A stretch of DNA of 64,000 bases from Paracyclopina nana (Eukaryota > Arthropoda > Copepoda > Cyclopoida > Cyclopettidae): assembly GCA_019096065.1 (NCBI GenBank), contig JAGUCH010000004.1, positions 4,464,001 to 4,528,000 on the forward strand. Direction: 5' to 3'. Under the pieces are notes generated by a model. It did no database searches. It saw only the letters and a list, made by a program, of their open reading frames with translations, and had not been told where the DNA came from. Shown piece after piece: positions 12,741 through 24,320 of the stretch; position 1 is the first letter of the stretch; each line of letters starts with the position of its first letter. The translations under genes and the position numbers were made by a program.

Positions 12741-15550
12741 ATGGACTTCCCCGAGCGGCTTCGTCGGCTAAAACGAACGCTGGAAGGGAACCTGTCGTTT
12801 CGGAAAACTGTTGTCCTCATAATCATCGGCTTGGGCTTCCTACTCTACTTTGGTCCTGCTTTCTTTGGTTGGCTCTTCGGCTTTCACCCCCGAATTCACA
12901 GTAAATTCGCGTTCTAAATTAGTTCATCGCTAGTCTTAACTGATTTTTTCAGTTACATCTCCATCGTGCATTAACGACAAGCTGATTCAGCATTCGTCTG
13001 ACTTGGCTGCTCTCAATGCTCATGTTAAGCACAAGCCTTTACGACCAGGTGACTCTGTGTACTTGCCGTACATAGGCAATGGCCATTTCGGCCTATCCGA
13101 CTCTGACTCTGAACAAGAGCTCTTTATATCTGGCCAAACTCGAACACTCACAGTGCCTGTCAACTTCAAGCCAGTGGTGCACATTTCAAATAGTGAGTTT
13201 GAAGACAACCACCTGTCTGCCAAAGTTGTCAATTATGTCAAGGGATTGGTGCACGACGTCATTTGCTACGATGACGGAGATGAGACGAGCAGTAAGGGTG
13301 ACATCAGCATCAGTCGACAAATTTTTGCTCATCGAGGGTTCCCCGAGGTGCTCGTGCAGGAGATCAAAATCAGCAATCCCACTGGAAGGGACCATTTTTT
13401 TCGGATGGAAAGGCTAGGCATTTCCAACTGGAGATCGGCCTCTTCCTCTGAGCGAACGTAATTTGTCATTGATCTTTTCTTATTATAACAAATGCATATT
13501 GTGCTTCGCAGGATCGAGCATGGTGATGGGAATAAGAGATATGTAGTTATCTCAGGCACTATTTCCATTCCTGCCGACCCAGTGGCTTCATCTCCCTCTG
13601 ATCAGGTTCTGATGGTGTCCATTGTTGCCCCTAAATTGGAGGAAAATGTCCGTGTCAAGGCTCGCATGACGCACACACTGACTCTATTAACAGCTATTGC
13701 CTACTCAAAACCTTTGCCGGAGCAACTGGCTAATGATCAGAGGGAAAGTACTGAGAAAGAGGCGGTTAATGTGAGGGCGAACCATTTATCTTGAGTTGTA
13801 TGATTGCGTGATCACTTTCTTTCCCAGGCCATTCTTCAAGCGGCCGGAATGTCCAGCCAAAGTCTCAAGGAGGAACATATGAAAATATGGAAAGCTCTCT
13901 GGACCACCGGCTTTGGCATCAGTCACTCTATGGCTGAAGAGGCTGTGAATGGTGGGCAAGTAAATGCGACCATTTATTATGTCCTATCTCAAGTGCCTAC
14001 GCCTTTGCATTCCATTCGGAATGTGGACCAAGTGCGGCAAAAAGAACTCCAAGGATACCTGGCGTATCTTGAAGGCTGTTATGGTGGCCTACCAACTATG
14101 TAAGAAGCACGATTTTAAAAGTCATCACGTTTGCTGTCATTTTATTTTTTCAACCAACCTCAGGCAAGCTGCCAATTTGTGGAAGTCCCTGGGGACCACA
14201 GCAGATGTTAACAAGCTCGTCTCTCTTTGGATTTTAACCTTGTACAATAATGTAAGACATTATCAGCTCAAAAGGAATTTGGGATCTCAACTGGAACTGG
14301 CTTTCCTTTACAGGGCTGCCACCAACTTGTCAAGGCCGGTGCAGATGGAGTTGTTCAAGCCATGGTATTGAGCATGGCCGGTCTTGCTTTCAAGCAGCAA
14401 CATCTGGAGCTGAACTCACACCCCAAGGACTTGCACAGAGACTACATGATGCGTCGTGTCAGCTATGGCAACTCGACTCATTTGAACATTAGCGTAATAG
14501 TGGGCGCCGACAACAAAGCTGTCATCAAGGTGGCTCTTGACCGAAGGGACAAAGACTATTTTGCCTGTGATGCCGGTTGCCTTGACCATCCAGTGCAGTT
14601 GAGCACTGACTCGGCTCAGTTTCCAGTCAAGCTGACCGACCCCGTCACCGCAGTGCTCTACATAACCTCAGACTACCAGCATATGCAGGAGCTCAAGCAT
14701 ACCATTCATGTCAAGGAAGTTGTTGACGGTACTCTTTTGCTGCTGACTTCTTATAATTTACTAAACTGTCTTTCTTTTCAGCACCTGCTCACGAGCACCA
14801 TGTGATAGCTCTGCACAAGCATGGCAATAAGTTGGGAGGGTTGCCAGCCATTTTTTGGTTCTCCATAGGATTCCTCATTTTCGTGTTTCACGTTTTCCTA
14901 TTCAAGCTCATTTGGCAAGAGTATTGCGGAGGCCAAGACAGATTCCGATCCAGGTAAAACTCACTCCAATTGTCCACTTAGCATTGCTGTTGTAATTTTT
15001 CAAATGTGATATACCTTTTGATGTCTTATTCGCTTCACGTACTGAAACTGCTGCTGTACTTTTGTTCATGACAAAACTCTAAATAGAAATGTTTCCACTA
15101 CTGATGACCAATTGGTTGGCTGCTATCTTCAGGATTGAGTAGCCCATCAAAGAAACACGCTTGCTTGTAAGAAACGCATTTTTCACTCCCAAATTATCCT
15201 TTGTGCTTTCACAGCGTTGTCCCTTCGTTTTTTCTCACACATTCGTACATGCACACTTTGTAGCACTATACAGTACTTGTGTGGCCAACTTTGATAACTT
15301 TCTTGCAACCTGTCTTTCAGCAAACTTATATGAAAACCAGCAGGGCCTCTCTTGTGTGTGTGCGTGTGCTGGAGTTGTGGCGAGAGGGATTTAGAAAGAG
15401 AGCACTGTTCTAATACTGTATTTGTGACTTGGCTGTGACTTAAAAGAGGATAATAAAAGCTGAAGACATGATAGAAGTCATGCAGGCTGCCATTACTGGT
15501 ATGTTCCTTACTTTTCAGGAAATTCTCCGACTATGAGTGAAAGCCATCAG
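12741..15550 (+). CDS. KIAA2013: KIAA2013 orthologue, two-pass membrane protein of unknown function
   Basis: Eight exons rejoin in frame: 12741-12900, 12953-13457, 13512-13770, 13828-14099, 14164-14251, 14314-14728, 14782-14953 and 15529-15550, giving 630 aa against about 634 in vertebrates. Introns are mostly 50-65 bp. A short cytosolic N-terminus ([16 protein letters not shown]) precedes a hydrophobic segment (residues ~25-45, [21 protein letters not shown]). A large, probably luminal domain follows, and a second membrane segment ([17 protein letters not shown]) lies near the C-terminus. The core [10 protein letters not shown] / [17 protein letters not shown] and the [11 protein letters not shown] tail led me to this family (from memory). 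The last exon is uncertain: acceptors at 15131-15132 and 15527-15528 give alternative ends RIE or RKFSDYE. Molecular function is unknown. Confidence 0.85.
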
Positions 15551-15679
15551 AAGACGGACCAACTTCATGCAGACCAGAAACCCAATTAAGTGTGCTCCAA
15601 CTATTTCTCATATCGATGAGTTTTTTGAAGGTTTTTCCCAAGAAAAAAAAGATGCCTCTGTATTCACGCCACGTGTATT

Positions 15680-16168
15680 TTAGAATAGAGATAATCGGCC
15701 CAACAGGGCGTCACGGAACATGACCCAATCACTGGCAAATGAGTATATGGGGTATTGGAAAGTTGCTGGCTTGTTCATCTCTACGTTAAAGTGGGAAAAC
15801 CAGGCCAGTGTGTAGGCTTGGACAATAGCAAATACAAATATGCATAGTTTGGTTGATGCAGCCTTCGCATTGAGTAGCATGAGCAGAAAAACGCAGACAT
15901 TGAAGGTGGCCATGAAGTGGAACAATTTGGTGGTGGGCTTGGAATGCTCGCATAAATAAAATGAGTAGAATTGTGCATAGGAGTCAAAGCTTTCAGGCTT
16001 TGTAGCACTGCTGCAGTCAGGGTCCAATTTTGCTCTTGAGGGGAACTGCGTGCTCACACAATGGACTAAAAATGCGAGCAGCAGAGCTCCAAAAGTGGAT
16101 TGAACAAATGTCACAAGAAGGCCTTTGTTGCTTGGAGGCAAAGGCATTTTTTCACTTTTTATGTTCAC
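15680..16168 (-). CDS. Mpo1-like / DUF962 membrane protein
   Basis: 162 aa, single exon. The family pattern is clear: QFYSFYLCEHS, then a transmembrane hairpin, then AWFSHFNVEMNKPATFQYP and SDWVMFRDALLGRL. These correspond to the conserved His-rich motifs of DUF962 (yeast Mpo1, an ER Fe(II)-dependent dioxygenase in alpha-oxidation of 2-hydroxy fatty acids from phytosphingosine breakdown). About four hydrophobic segments suggest an ER multipass protein. An N-terminal hydrophobic stretch follows MNIKSEKMPLPPSNKG; Met8 is an alternative start. The gene is convergent with the KIAA2013 orthologue, 129 bp apart. The enzymatic role is inferred from the yeast protein only. Confidence 0.85.
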   Translation of the reverse strand: MNIKSEKMPLPPSNKGLLVTFVQSTFGALLLAFLVHCVSTQFPSRAKLDPDCSSATKPESFDSYAQFYSFYLCEHSKPTTKLFHFMATFNVCVFLLMLLNAKAASTKLCIFVFAIVQAYTLAWFSHFNVEMNKPATFQYPIYSFASDWVMFRDALLGRLSLF

Positions 16169-17130
16169 TTTTTACTGTACTGCATGCACCTCAACAGAGA
16201 TAAGGCTATGTTGAAGCGTAATTGCTGTATGGGAATGCTGCACTATTTGACAACAGAATTGGCCACTCCACTGCAAGATCACCAAACCTGTTTGGCACGC
16301 ACTGTTGGTGCAGTCCAACTAATGAAGATACTTCACAGAGCCTGACAATGCTCTCAGAGGCTCATTTGCATGTAGTGTCATAGCATATTCCAGCTAAGTT
16401 AGCAATTGAGGCATCATTTAAAATCGGATCTAGCTCAAATGTGATACTGTTATTAGAGGTATTTTTGTGCTTTTCCTCATGCCAAAAACCAAAAGGAACA
16501 TTTTGATCAAACTTTGTTGGCCATTTCACGCAACCAGGATACAGACATATTTTCTGAAAAGTTGGAACTTTCTATGGCAAAATGGAAATGTATCCAAAGA
16601 GGAGAAAATCCATGCATAATGGTACCCCGATATAATTGAGCCAATAGCAAGCGTTGCGAAACCGAGCTGATCGAGGGCTAATAGGCATTTGTAGTCTAAA
16701 TAAATCCAAAGAAAATTGTTGGGATACATATTTCAATTATTTTGAAGATTTTAAAGTTTTTTCTTCTCAAGCTTTGCAAAGATCTACCAACGCACCCCCA
16801 TAGGTCTAGTCTCGCATAAGTCTCTTGTTGGGCTAACTTCTCAATAATGAGTTATGTAATTTAATTTATACAGGGCTTTTTCTGACTCAAAGTTACCAAA
16901 ACTCGAGACGACCATCAGTGCTAAATTTCCCAATTAAGTTACCGAAATTTGTCACATAACAGCAAAGCACAACACAAGACAAGTTAGATGTAGTGACCAG
17001 ACAGACAAAACTCGACTTAGTAACCCAAACTTGGCTCGGACTACATAAGAGTCAAACTCGAACACGCTCTTAGATTCGGCCGAACATTAAAAAATTGCTT
17101 GTTTGAACTACTATGGTAAAATCGGGAAGT
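16169..17130. other. intergenic region
   Basis: Contains the promoter side of the Mpo1-like gene. AT-rich; no coding frame, RNA gene or clear repeat recognised. Confidence 0.35.
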
Positions 17131-18473
17131 TTACTAGCTAGGTGTCCAAGGTGGGGGAGCAATGCTTTCGCCGCCTTGGATTATTTGAGCGGAGTATTGT
17201 TCAAACCCAAAGCAATACAGATACTGCTGAGTCCTTTATGGAGCCTACTCAGTACAAACAGATGATTTCTAAACTGCTGAGTCACTTTCTCAGCACTTAG
17301 TATCTCGGAAAGGATGGGAGATATCAAAAAATGTATGTAGCAAAAGTTGCTCAGCACCCCTAAATAGTTTTAAATTCTAAGTCTCAGCAACTCAGTAAAG
17401 TTGCTCAGCAAAATAAAATGACTAGATTCAGCAAAAAAAAAAAAAAAATAAGAAGATTCAGAAAAGTCATTGAAGCAAAACTTGTTGCAAATAAATCAAA
17501 CATCACTTTGACAAAGCCTCAGTGCATCATAAACAAACTTAGCATTTTATATGATGGAAAGCAATTTTCGCATGTATAATTCAGTTTACCAATTCGTCTC
17601 AGTTCATATTACTGCACATATATAAAAGCTCTGACGTTTAACTTTATCAAGTGACACACATTATAAAGTATTTTATAAGGTGAGTTGCTCCTCTCTTACC
17701 ATGATATTGTCCAAGAAGTAAATCCGATTGCAGAAAAAAGGAGAAAAAATGCCATGTATGGGGATTGAACCCAGTACGCCAGGATTAGGAGTCCAGCGCT
17801 CTACTGACTGAGCTTACAGTTATTAGCTTGATATAAATTGTTTAAATATATAAATAGATATAAACAATGAGATAGAGACAATGATAAACAACTAGCCCTT
17901 ACAGTCATCTTCAGTTCTTATTTTATGATATTTTCTTATAAACCACATCTTCTGGGGCCCATTTTTTAAACTTAGACCACATATGTCTCAGCAACTAAGT
18001 GTCAAAATGACAATAATCACCAAATTGCTTTTATCCTTTTAAGCCTAAATTCAATAAACTTAAAAATGATCTTTATGTTACTGACCATTGAAATCATAGC
18101 TTGATAAAGGAGTTATGTAGGGGTGAATTTTTATTTTTGGATCATGATGGCTATTCATCTATGCTCTGCCTTAAAGCAGAAGTGTCATTGGAGACTGATT
18201 TTGCTTAACTTTTTTTAAAATTTATTTTTCTATATTGGCAATCCTGCTTATAACCAATGAGGCAAAGCATCAGTTCTCCTGAGCTGTCCATGGACAAGTT
18301 TTTTGAGTAAGAATTTATAGACAAAAATTTTAATTTTTCTATCTTAAAATTGATGACTGACACTATATCAGCATTGCTAAGCTGGAGCTTTCTTTGGGTT
18401 TGAACAAAGCTCCGCTTAAATATTCCTAGGCAGCAAAAGCACTGCTCCCCCATCTTGGACACCTAGCTTGTAA
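17131..18473. mobile_element. 1.34-kb inverted-repeat element (non-autonomous, probable MITE or foldback)
   Basis: About 100 bp at 17131-17236 reappears in inverted orientation at 18368-18473. The ends are TTACTAGCTAGGTGTCCAAG and the complement of TTACAAGCTAGGTGTCCAAG, followed by shared GGGGGAGCARTGCTTT and TTGTTCAAACCCAAAG blocks with about 80% identity. The interior has no coding frame and contains a tRNA-like sequence plus short GCTGAGT/ACTCAGC motifs. I could not find a target-site duplication, so the transposon class is open. Confidence 0.65.
17750..17822 (-). pseudogene. tRNA-like sequence with CCT anticodon loop, probably a tRNA pseudogene
   Basis: On the minus strand an A-box-like TAAGCTCAGTCAGTAG, an anticodon arm with loop CTCCTAA, a B-box-like GGGTTCAATCC and a T-run of six immediately 3' are all in the right order and spacing. 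The 3' acceptor strand CATGGCA has no complementary 5' strand, and both the anticodon and T stems carry a mismatch. It may be a tRNA relic or a tRNA-derived internal promoter inside the surrounding element. Confidence 0.5.
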
Positions 18474-18542
18474 TAAATGCTTAATAATTGAGTAACTTTC
18501 TCTCTCAGTAACTTCAGAAAATACTTTTTTATTTAGTTTGAT

Positions 18543-21500
18543 TCACATGAATGACTGAAGTAAAAGCTGGTTATACCCAACAACATTAGCAGTAGAGTCA
18601 AAAACAGCCCCACCTCCAATGATCCATAAGTTGTCAATCCCCTGATTATCATAAAGATCCCAATGGTATCCTTTAGCAACATCTTCAACACTCCATCTGG
18701 GAAAATAGTCATAGGCAAATGTGCTCAAAATTTCTAAGTTGTCTCCATCAAAGCCGCCTTCATAATGTTCTATCAGTTTCTGCTGTGTTTCATAAATAGT
18801 TGGGTAGCAAAAGCAGTATTGTAACACAGTGAATGTAAGCTGACTGGCAGCTGAGCTGGAATCATTATAAACAAAGTTTCTGGTTGAGTAGTTAGCTGGT
18901 GTGACCCGAATGCTTGCTGCCCATGTGTCCCAATCAAGGGTAACTGAGTTGTCAAAAGTTGGTGAGTTGATTTGCTTGGCAAATCCTTGAGACTTGGCTC
19001 GTTTCACCATACTTTTGACTTCCACAACTGACACAGATGCAGTGTGATGTTTTGATGAATCAAGTACTCTTTGCAGATGTTCTTGTGTGATGGACTTTGG
19101 GCCTGTTAACCTGCCCAAAGTTGATGGTAGTCCAGCCCAAATGAGGAAGTCAAATTGCTCTTTTTGTCCAAATTGGTTTGACAACTCATACTTCAATCCA
19201 TCAAGGTTTATCCTATCAATCCCCTAAAACACATCGACTTAAGGGTACAAATCTAACCAATAAAAAGACACTCACAAAAAACATATAGTAACCTGTAACC
19301 TGTTTTATCCCCAAATAAATTAACTTTGCCGATTGTCTCAGCTTTTTTGCAACCCTGTGAAGTCACAACATATAATTATTATTGCCTCTGGTTTGTAAAA
19401 TGCAAGCAAGCAGAATCTTGATCAGAGCAAAATAGAAGTGTAAAGTGAGTCTCAGTCCAGAAAAGCAGCAAATAAAATACTAATTCATTACTTACTGTGA
19501 CCTCAAAGTTGTACTTGAAAGTGAGATTTTGTTCTTTTGCCATTAGCTCAAATAGTTCTGTGAAGGTCCTTTCCTTGAAATGGTAAAGTCTGTCACCCCT
19601 TAAAAGTGCTAGCAGTGTGTCAGGTCTGATCCAGATCAGAGCTGAAATTGTTGGTATTGTTTCCAATGTCCTGCAAGTAAAACATGGGTTGATTGAATCT
19701 TACATTTATGCCACATTGCATAGATAACATCTGTAGCACTTTTTAAAAAATAGATTATGTACCCATATCCAGGAATTGACAAAATTGTCCTTGCTGTGTC
19801 AGCTAAACTTGCAAGGTCATTTTTGTTGAGAAAATCTAAAAATGTGCCTGACAGTTGTTGCAAAATTGAATCATCTGGTCGTCTCATCAACTAGGAAAAA
19901 TATGATCACCTTTAATGAGCCAACAATAACTGATTTGTCGAGAGTTTTTCACCGTAAATTCATATTTTCCAAACAACTTCCAATGAAGATTAATGTACTT
20001 GGCAATATCCTTAATAAATAGTTGCGTCACTTCTTGTACATTTGATGACTTGAAATAGCTCAGTAGCCATCTCAATGAGCTTTCAGCCCTTGTATAACTC
20101 TCTCCCTTAAAATGAACAGATTAAAAAAGCTGCTTCAGACTTAATATTAATTCATTAACTCTTTTATCATTAGTTGTCCACACAATAGACTCAAAGGTAG
20201 ATGAAAATGTGTATGAGTTAGGTGTAAGGAAGCCAAACTTTCTGAATAAAGGAGTCATTGTATTACTATAACCAAATCCATCAGAGAAAAAGACTGTGGT
20301 CAAGCTTTGAGGAGTGCTTCTCACTCTCATGGTTTGAGACTTCCCACCAAGTCTATTGTTTTTTTCTAAAATTGTGACATCATTATAGCCCAACAGCTTG
20401 AGAGAGTAAGCCATATGTATTCCAGCTGGACCTGCACCAACAATCCCAATTTTACTAAACATGGATTGTGGCCCATTGATTTTTTTAAAAGGATTCCCCT
20501 TTGGCTTTCCTGGTGCTTCAACCTAGGCATTTTTTAATGAACTTCAGAACTAGAATTTTAAGCAACTAAATTGTGCTCACCTTCATGGCCATTCTATTTG
20601 CAATCTCTGACAGAGTTTGCCCTTGAAGATCTTCGGGTGTAATTAAGTCAGGTCCAGATAAACATTCTAACAAATTGCCACTATCTTGAAAATATATTTT
20701 TGTTTTGTGTAAGCTGTAAATTTAACAATTTGAGATACCTTTTATGGGCTTGAGTTCAACAGTTATCATATTCGCTCCTTCAGCAGCTATGAATTTGATT
20801 GACTCTGTGAAGCAAAATTCTTTAGGTACTTCAACTTTGATTTCAATTGAGTCAGACACACATTTTTGTGTGCTGACTTCACCAATAATGTTGGTTTGCA
20901 AAATCTCCCCATTAATTGATAAGACTAATCCGTTTATAGGAGTTAAGGTCACCCCATTCAAGATGGTCAGCATGATGTCAGCTGTTTTCTTCAATTGAAT
21001 TGTGGTTTCTGAGCCTTCTTGGGTAAAGTTGCCAACAAATGATGTTTTACAATATCCTAGAATTTGTACAAATCCAGAGTCAATGGAATTATTCATCAAT
21101 TGTGGACTGCATCCATCTATTTTTAGTTTCCCTTGGAGATCAGAGACTAAATTGAGCTCCGTGGACTCCAAAAACACTTGTACCAATTTGTTTGCAAGTT
21201 TCACTCCTCCAAGCTTTTCTTCCATGGCCAAAGTGAGACCTATGAAACCACATAAAATAATATGGCAAAAATAAAAAGATAGCTTTTATACTTTGGTCTC
21301 TGCAGCAGCAACTGTTTGTGATTGACCATCCAGCATAACAAGAACATTGTCCAAGGCTGCAATCTCCATTTTGACAGCAGCAGACTTCATTTTGTGGAGG
21401 TGGATTATGCGGGAAATAATTGCTAAAAATCCAAATCCTGTATCCAGATCCTACTTCACTATTTCTGTCTGGTGAAAATTTCAAGAAAAGTATCTTCTTT

Positions 21501-22030
21501 TTGTTGGTGGCCTCAAAACGCAATATCTTCTTCTCTAGGTTTGGACCAGCTATTTTAAACTTTTCTCTGCCCAAAATGATCTTCAGATTGTCATCATCTG
21601 AGCCATATGTTTGATTACCAAGATCGATTTTCTCAAAAAACAGGAACACATCCTTTTTCCTTGGTACCATGAGTTTGATGTCACAACTAATGTGAATAAT
21701 GGATTAAGTGTTGGCCAAAAAAATATTTATCTATTGTCTTTTATTGTTATTTACTTGGATCCTTTCAAATAAGGAACTCCCCAAGGTCCAGGAGTTGCCA
21801 AAATCAATGGGTTGCTTGGCCTTAGGAGTCCAAAATGATGTCTTTTTATAAGTTTTGGATTCTTTTCACACACAAATGTTGTTGCAGCAGGCATTGGAAA
21901 GTCATTTTCAACTTCAATCAAGTTGAAAGCTGCTACTAAGCTCACCTGAAATGAGGTTTAGGTAAATCAAATTTGACTAAGTTTATAGAAGTACTTGTAG
22001 TTGAAAAGCAGCAAGAAATATTGACTTCAT
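18543..22030 (-). CDS. secreted CUB / EGF-like / flavin amine-oxidase-type protein
   Basis: Eleven exons reconstructed: 21995-22030, 21755-21945, 21292-21686, 20739-21239, 20581-20684, 20160-20522, 19910-20105, 19763-19874, 19496-19670, 19325-19354 and 18543-19223, 927 aa. A signal peptide (MKSIFLAAFQLQ, continuing VSLVAAF) is split by the first intron. A CUB-like module follows (residues ~50-170, with CDIKLMVPRKKDVFLFFEKIDL and VGSGYRIWIFSN), then an EGF-like Cys cluster (CQNGDCSLGQCSCYAGW). A ~200-residue beta-rich linker comes next. A dinucleotide-binding fold starts at IGIVGAGPAGIHMAYSLKLLG with E33-equivalent ILEKNNRLGGKSQT. The C-terminus WIIGGGAVFDSTANVVGYN fits FAD binding in flavin amine oxidases. 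Substrate unknown. Uncertain junctions: two introns use donor GTTAAT, and the acceptor at 19875-19876 was chosen to keep frame. Confidence 0.7.
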
Positions 22031-22527
22031 AGTTGCTCTAATTGTACCAATGAACTGAAAAGGTTCAAATATATGCATAATTTATATGCTTTTTTAAGGA
22101 AAACCTGCTATACAGTACATAGTAAGATGGTAACCATCCTAACACAGATGAATTCTATTTTGAAAATAGCATGGACTGTCAGTATCAATGCAAAAAATCC
22201 AGACATTTCAAGCACAGCATTTATAAATAACTTTTTCTGCATTTCTTGATCATAAATCGATTTGCCCATTTGTTTCTGAAATTTTATTTTAGAGTTAGCC
22301 AATTCATCTAGCTTAGGTTTTCAACCACCATACTATGTGTTGAAACTATAGCCAGGCAGTTGTGCACATATGTTGCATGGTCAAATTTAATGTAGCAGCA
22401 AATATTCATTGAAAAACATCTTTAATTTTTGCTTCCTTCTCCTCACAGTAGATTTTGAATCACTTCATTGTATTATGCTCTTTGCAACATTTTTGCACAC
22501 ACAGGGCAAAAGATCTGTGTAAATAGG
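22031..22527. other. upstream region of the CUB/EGF/oxidase gene
   Basis: About 500 bp, AT-rich, expected to hold that gene's promoter. A 64-codon minus-strand frame (22108-22302) has no recognisable feature. Confidence 0.35.
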
Positions 22528-23022
22528 GCAATTATGGGGCACTATAATTGATTTTTTTGAAAAAGTTGGTAAAATAACATTTGTAGCGCTCAGGCTGGGA
22601 TTTCCAAAACTGTCTTTGGCTTTGCTTAAAGCCAAAGGACAGCAGGGATACAAGTAACTCTCAGATATGTTTCATTTTGATTTTTTGGACTCAAATTAAA
22701 AACTATGTTGAGGCGGTTGCAATGACATAGATGTTACATTTAAATTTTATTGAACTTCCTACAATGAGCTATGGACATTTCAACAATTTGACCTTAATTA
22801 ATGGGGCTGCTCCCGAATAAACACAAAAATGGCCATTTTGAGGCACTAGAATGGAATTTTTTGAAAAAGTTCATAAAATAACATTTATAGAGCTTGGGCT
22901 GGGATTTCCAAAACTGACTTAAAAGCCAAAGGACAACTGAGATACAAGCATTGTTCTCATACGCTGCATTTTGACGACTTTTTTGGGCTCAAATTAAATG
23001 GCATGGTGAGGCGGTTGCAACG
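22528..23022. repeat. two-copy direct repeat, ~200 bp each, ~295-bp period
   Basis: Segments 22528-22738 and 22827-23022 share ordered blocks: TTTTTTTGAAAAAGTT, AAAATAACATTT, GGCTGGGATTTCCAAAACTG, AAAGCCAAAGGACA, GGGCTCAAATTAAA-type and GAGGCGGTTGCAA. They differ by small deletions, e.g. loss of a CTTTGGCTTTGC segment in the second copy. No coding potential. Confidence 0.7.
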
Positions 23023-23090
23023 GCTCCATCCATATATAGATCACCAAGATCATAAAGATAGCAGAGATCACTGATCTTTGTGATCTATAA
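23023..23090 (+). repeat. small palindromic repeat, copy 1 (inverted copy at 31078-31150)
   Basis: Begins CGGCTCCATCCATATATAG and continues with an imperfect hairpin of ATCACAAAGAT / ATCTTTGTGAT. The same sequence in opposite orientation occurs at 31078-31150. Confidence 0.65.
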
Positions 23091-23949
23091 ACGGAAAAAT
23101 TACATACTGTAAATGATGGTCCTAATTTAGTGTAGCTATGTTATGCTCAAATGAGCATTAAAACTACCAGCTTGATCAATCAGCAAAGCCACTTTCTAGT
23201 TCCCTGTTGCATCCTACGCTTAGTACAATGGGCTTTCTTAAAAAACCAAAAACCTGTTTTGATAAATTTGGAAAAATAGATAACTAGAACTCATAGCATA
23301 TGAAGCTGCATCCTGTGGAGGTTAACTAGAAAAGCAATGTTCCTACAGATTGTATGAAACATTATCTGGTAAATGTGCACTCACTTTACAATAGCTGAGT
23401 TGAATGACCAGCAGTTCCAAATAAACCACGAAGCCATTCACATCACATTTCATCATCGTTTGTATTTCACGTGTTTCATAAATATTTCATATCTTTCATT
23501 CCGGCTAAAATCATCCTGAACACAGATGGCTTTCGATTGAAGCTAAGGGGTACCTAGATCTGGCTGGCTTAACATCTGCTTTTTCTCTTTTTGCAATTCT
23601 GTAGCAAAAAATATCCGTTATGTGTTAGTTTTGCCTAAAATAGCAGATGTTTTTAGTACGCAGTCATTAACCTTTCACCTCTCTCAATGCTTGGATGTTG
23701 TAAAGGTGATGCAGTCAGTTAAGTTAAGTAGTTTGTTGGGTTTACCATTTTAGTAGTAACTTGGGTTAAATAGTCCGCCAAATTTAGGGCTACACGCATG
23801 TGTCCAGCTCCTCAAAAAAGCCAAAACTTATGATCATTGCAGTTGCCTTAATTGTCACATATCATAATGTCCCATTATAAGTAGCACTCAGCCCTAAAGT
23901 AACATTCTTTACAAGCATCCAGTAATATACCCTGCTGGATTGACCTATG
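23091..23949. other. non-coding region
   Basis: No gene. Contains a GGCTACACGCATGTGTCCAGCTC motif (near 23789) that also appears near 34530, so it is probably a fragment of an interspersed repeat. Confidence 0.35.
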
Positions 23950-24320
23950 CTCAATGGCACATGGCACAATGTCTCATAGCAAATTGTCACTTAGCATATT
24001 GGCCCATAGTAAGCAGTCTCATAGCAATTTGTCCCATATGATTTGGTCTCATATCAAATTGTCACATTGGGATTTGTCACATAGCATATTGTCACATAGC
24101 ACAATGGCCCATAGCAAATTGTCACATAGCAAATTGTCTCATAGCATATTGTCATATAGCTTATTGTCACATAGCATATTGTCTCATAGCATCTTGTCTC
24201 ATAGCATCTTGTCTCATAGCAAATTGTCTCATAGCGAATATCTCAAAGCACAATGGCCCAAAGCATATTGTCACATAGCTTATTGTCACATAGCATATTG
24301 TCTTATAGAATATTGTCTTA
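23950..24320 (+). repeat. 15-bp minisatellite
   Basis: About 24 imperfect copies of a 15-bp unit, consensus CATAGCATATTGTCA (variants CTCATAGCAAATTGT). The period divisible by three creates an open frame of Ser-His-Ser-x-Leu repeats, which is a by-product and not a gene. Confidence 0.85.

Noticed and set aside
17750-17822. Functional tRNA-Arg
   Set aside because: The acceptor stem cannot pair and other stems have mismatches, so it is listed as a pseudogene.
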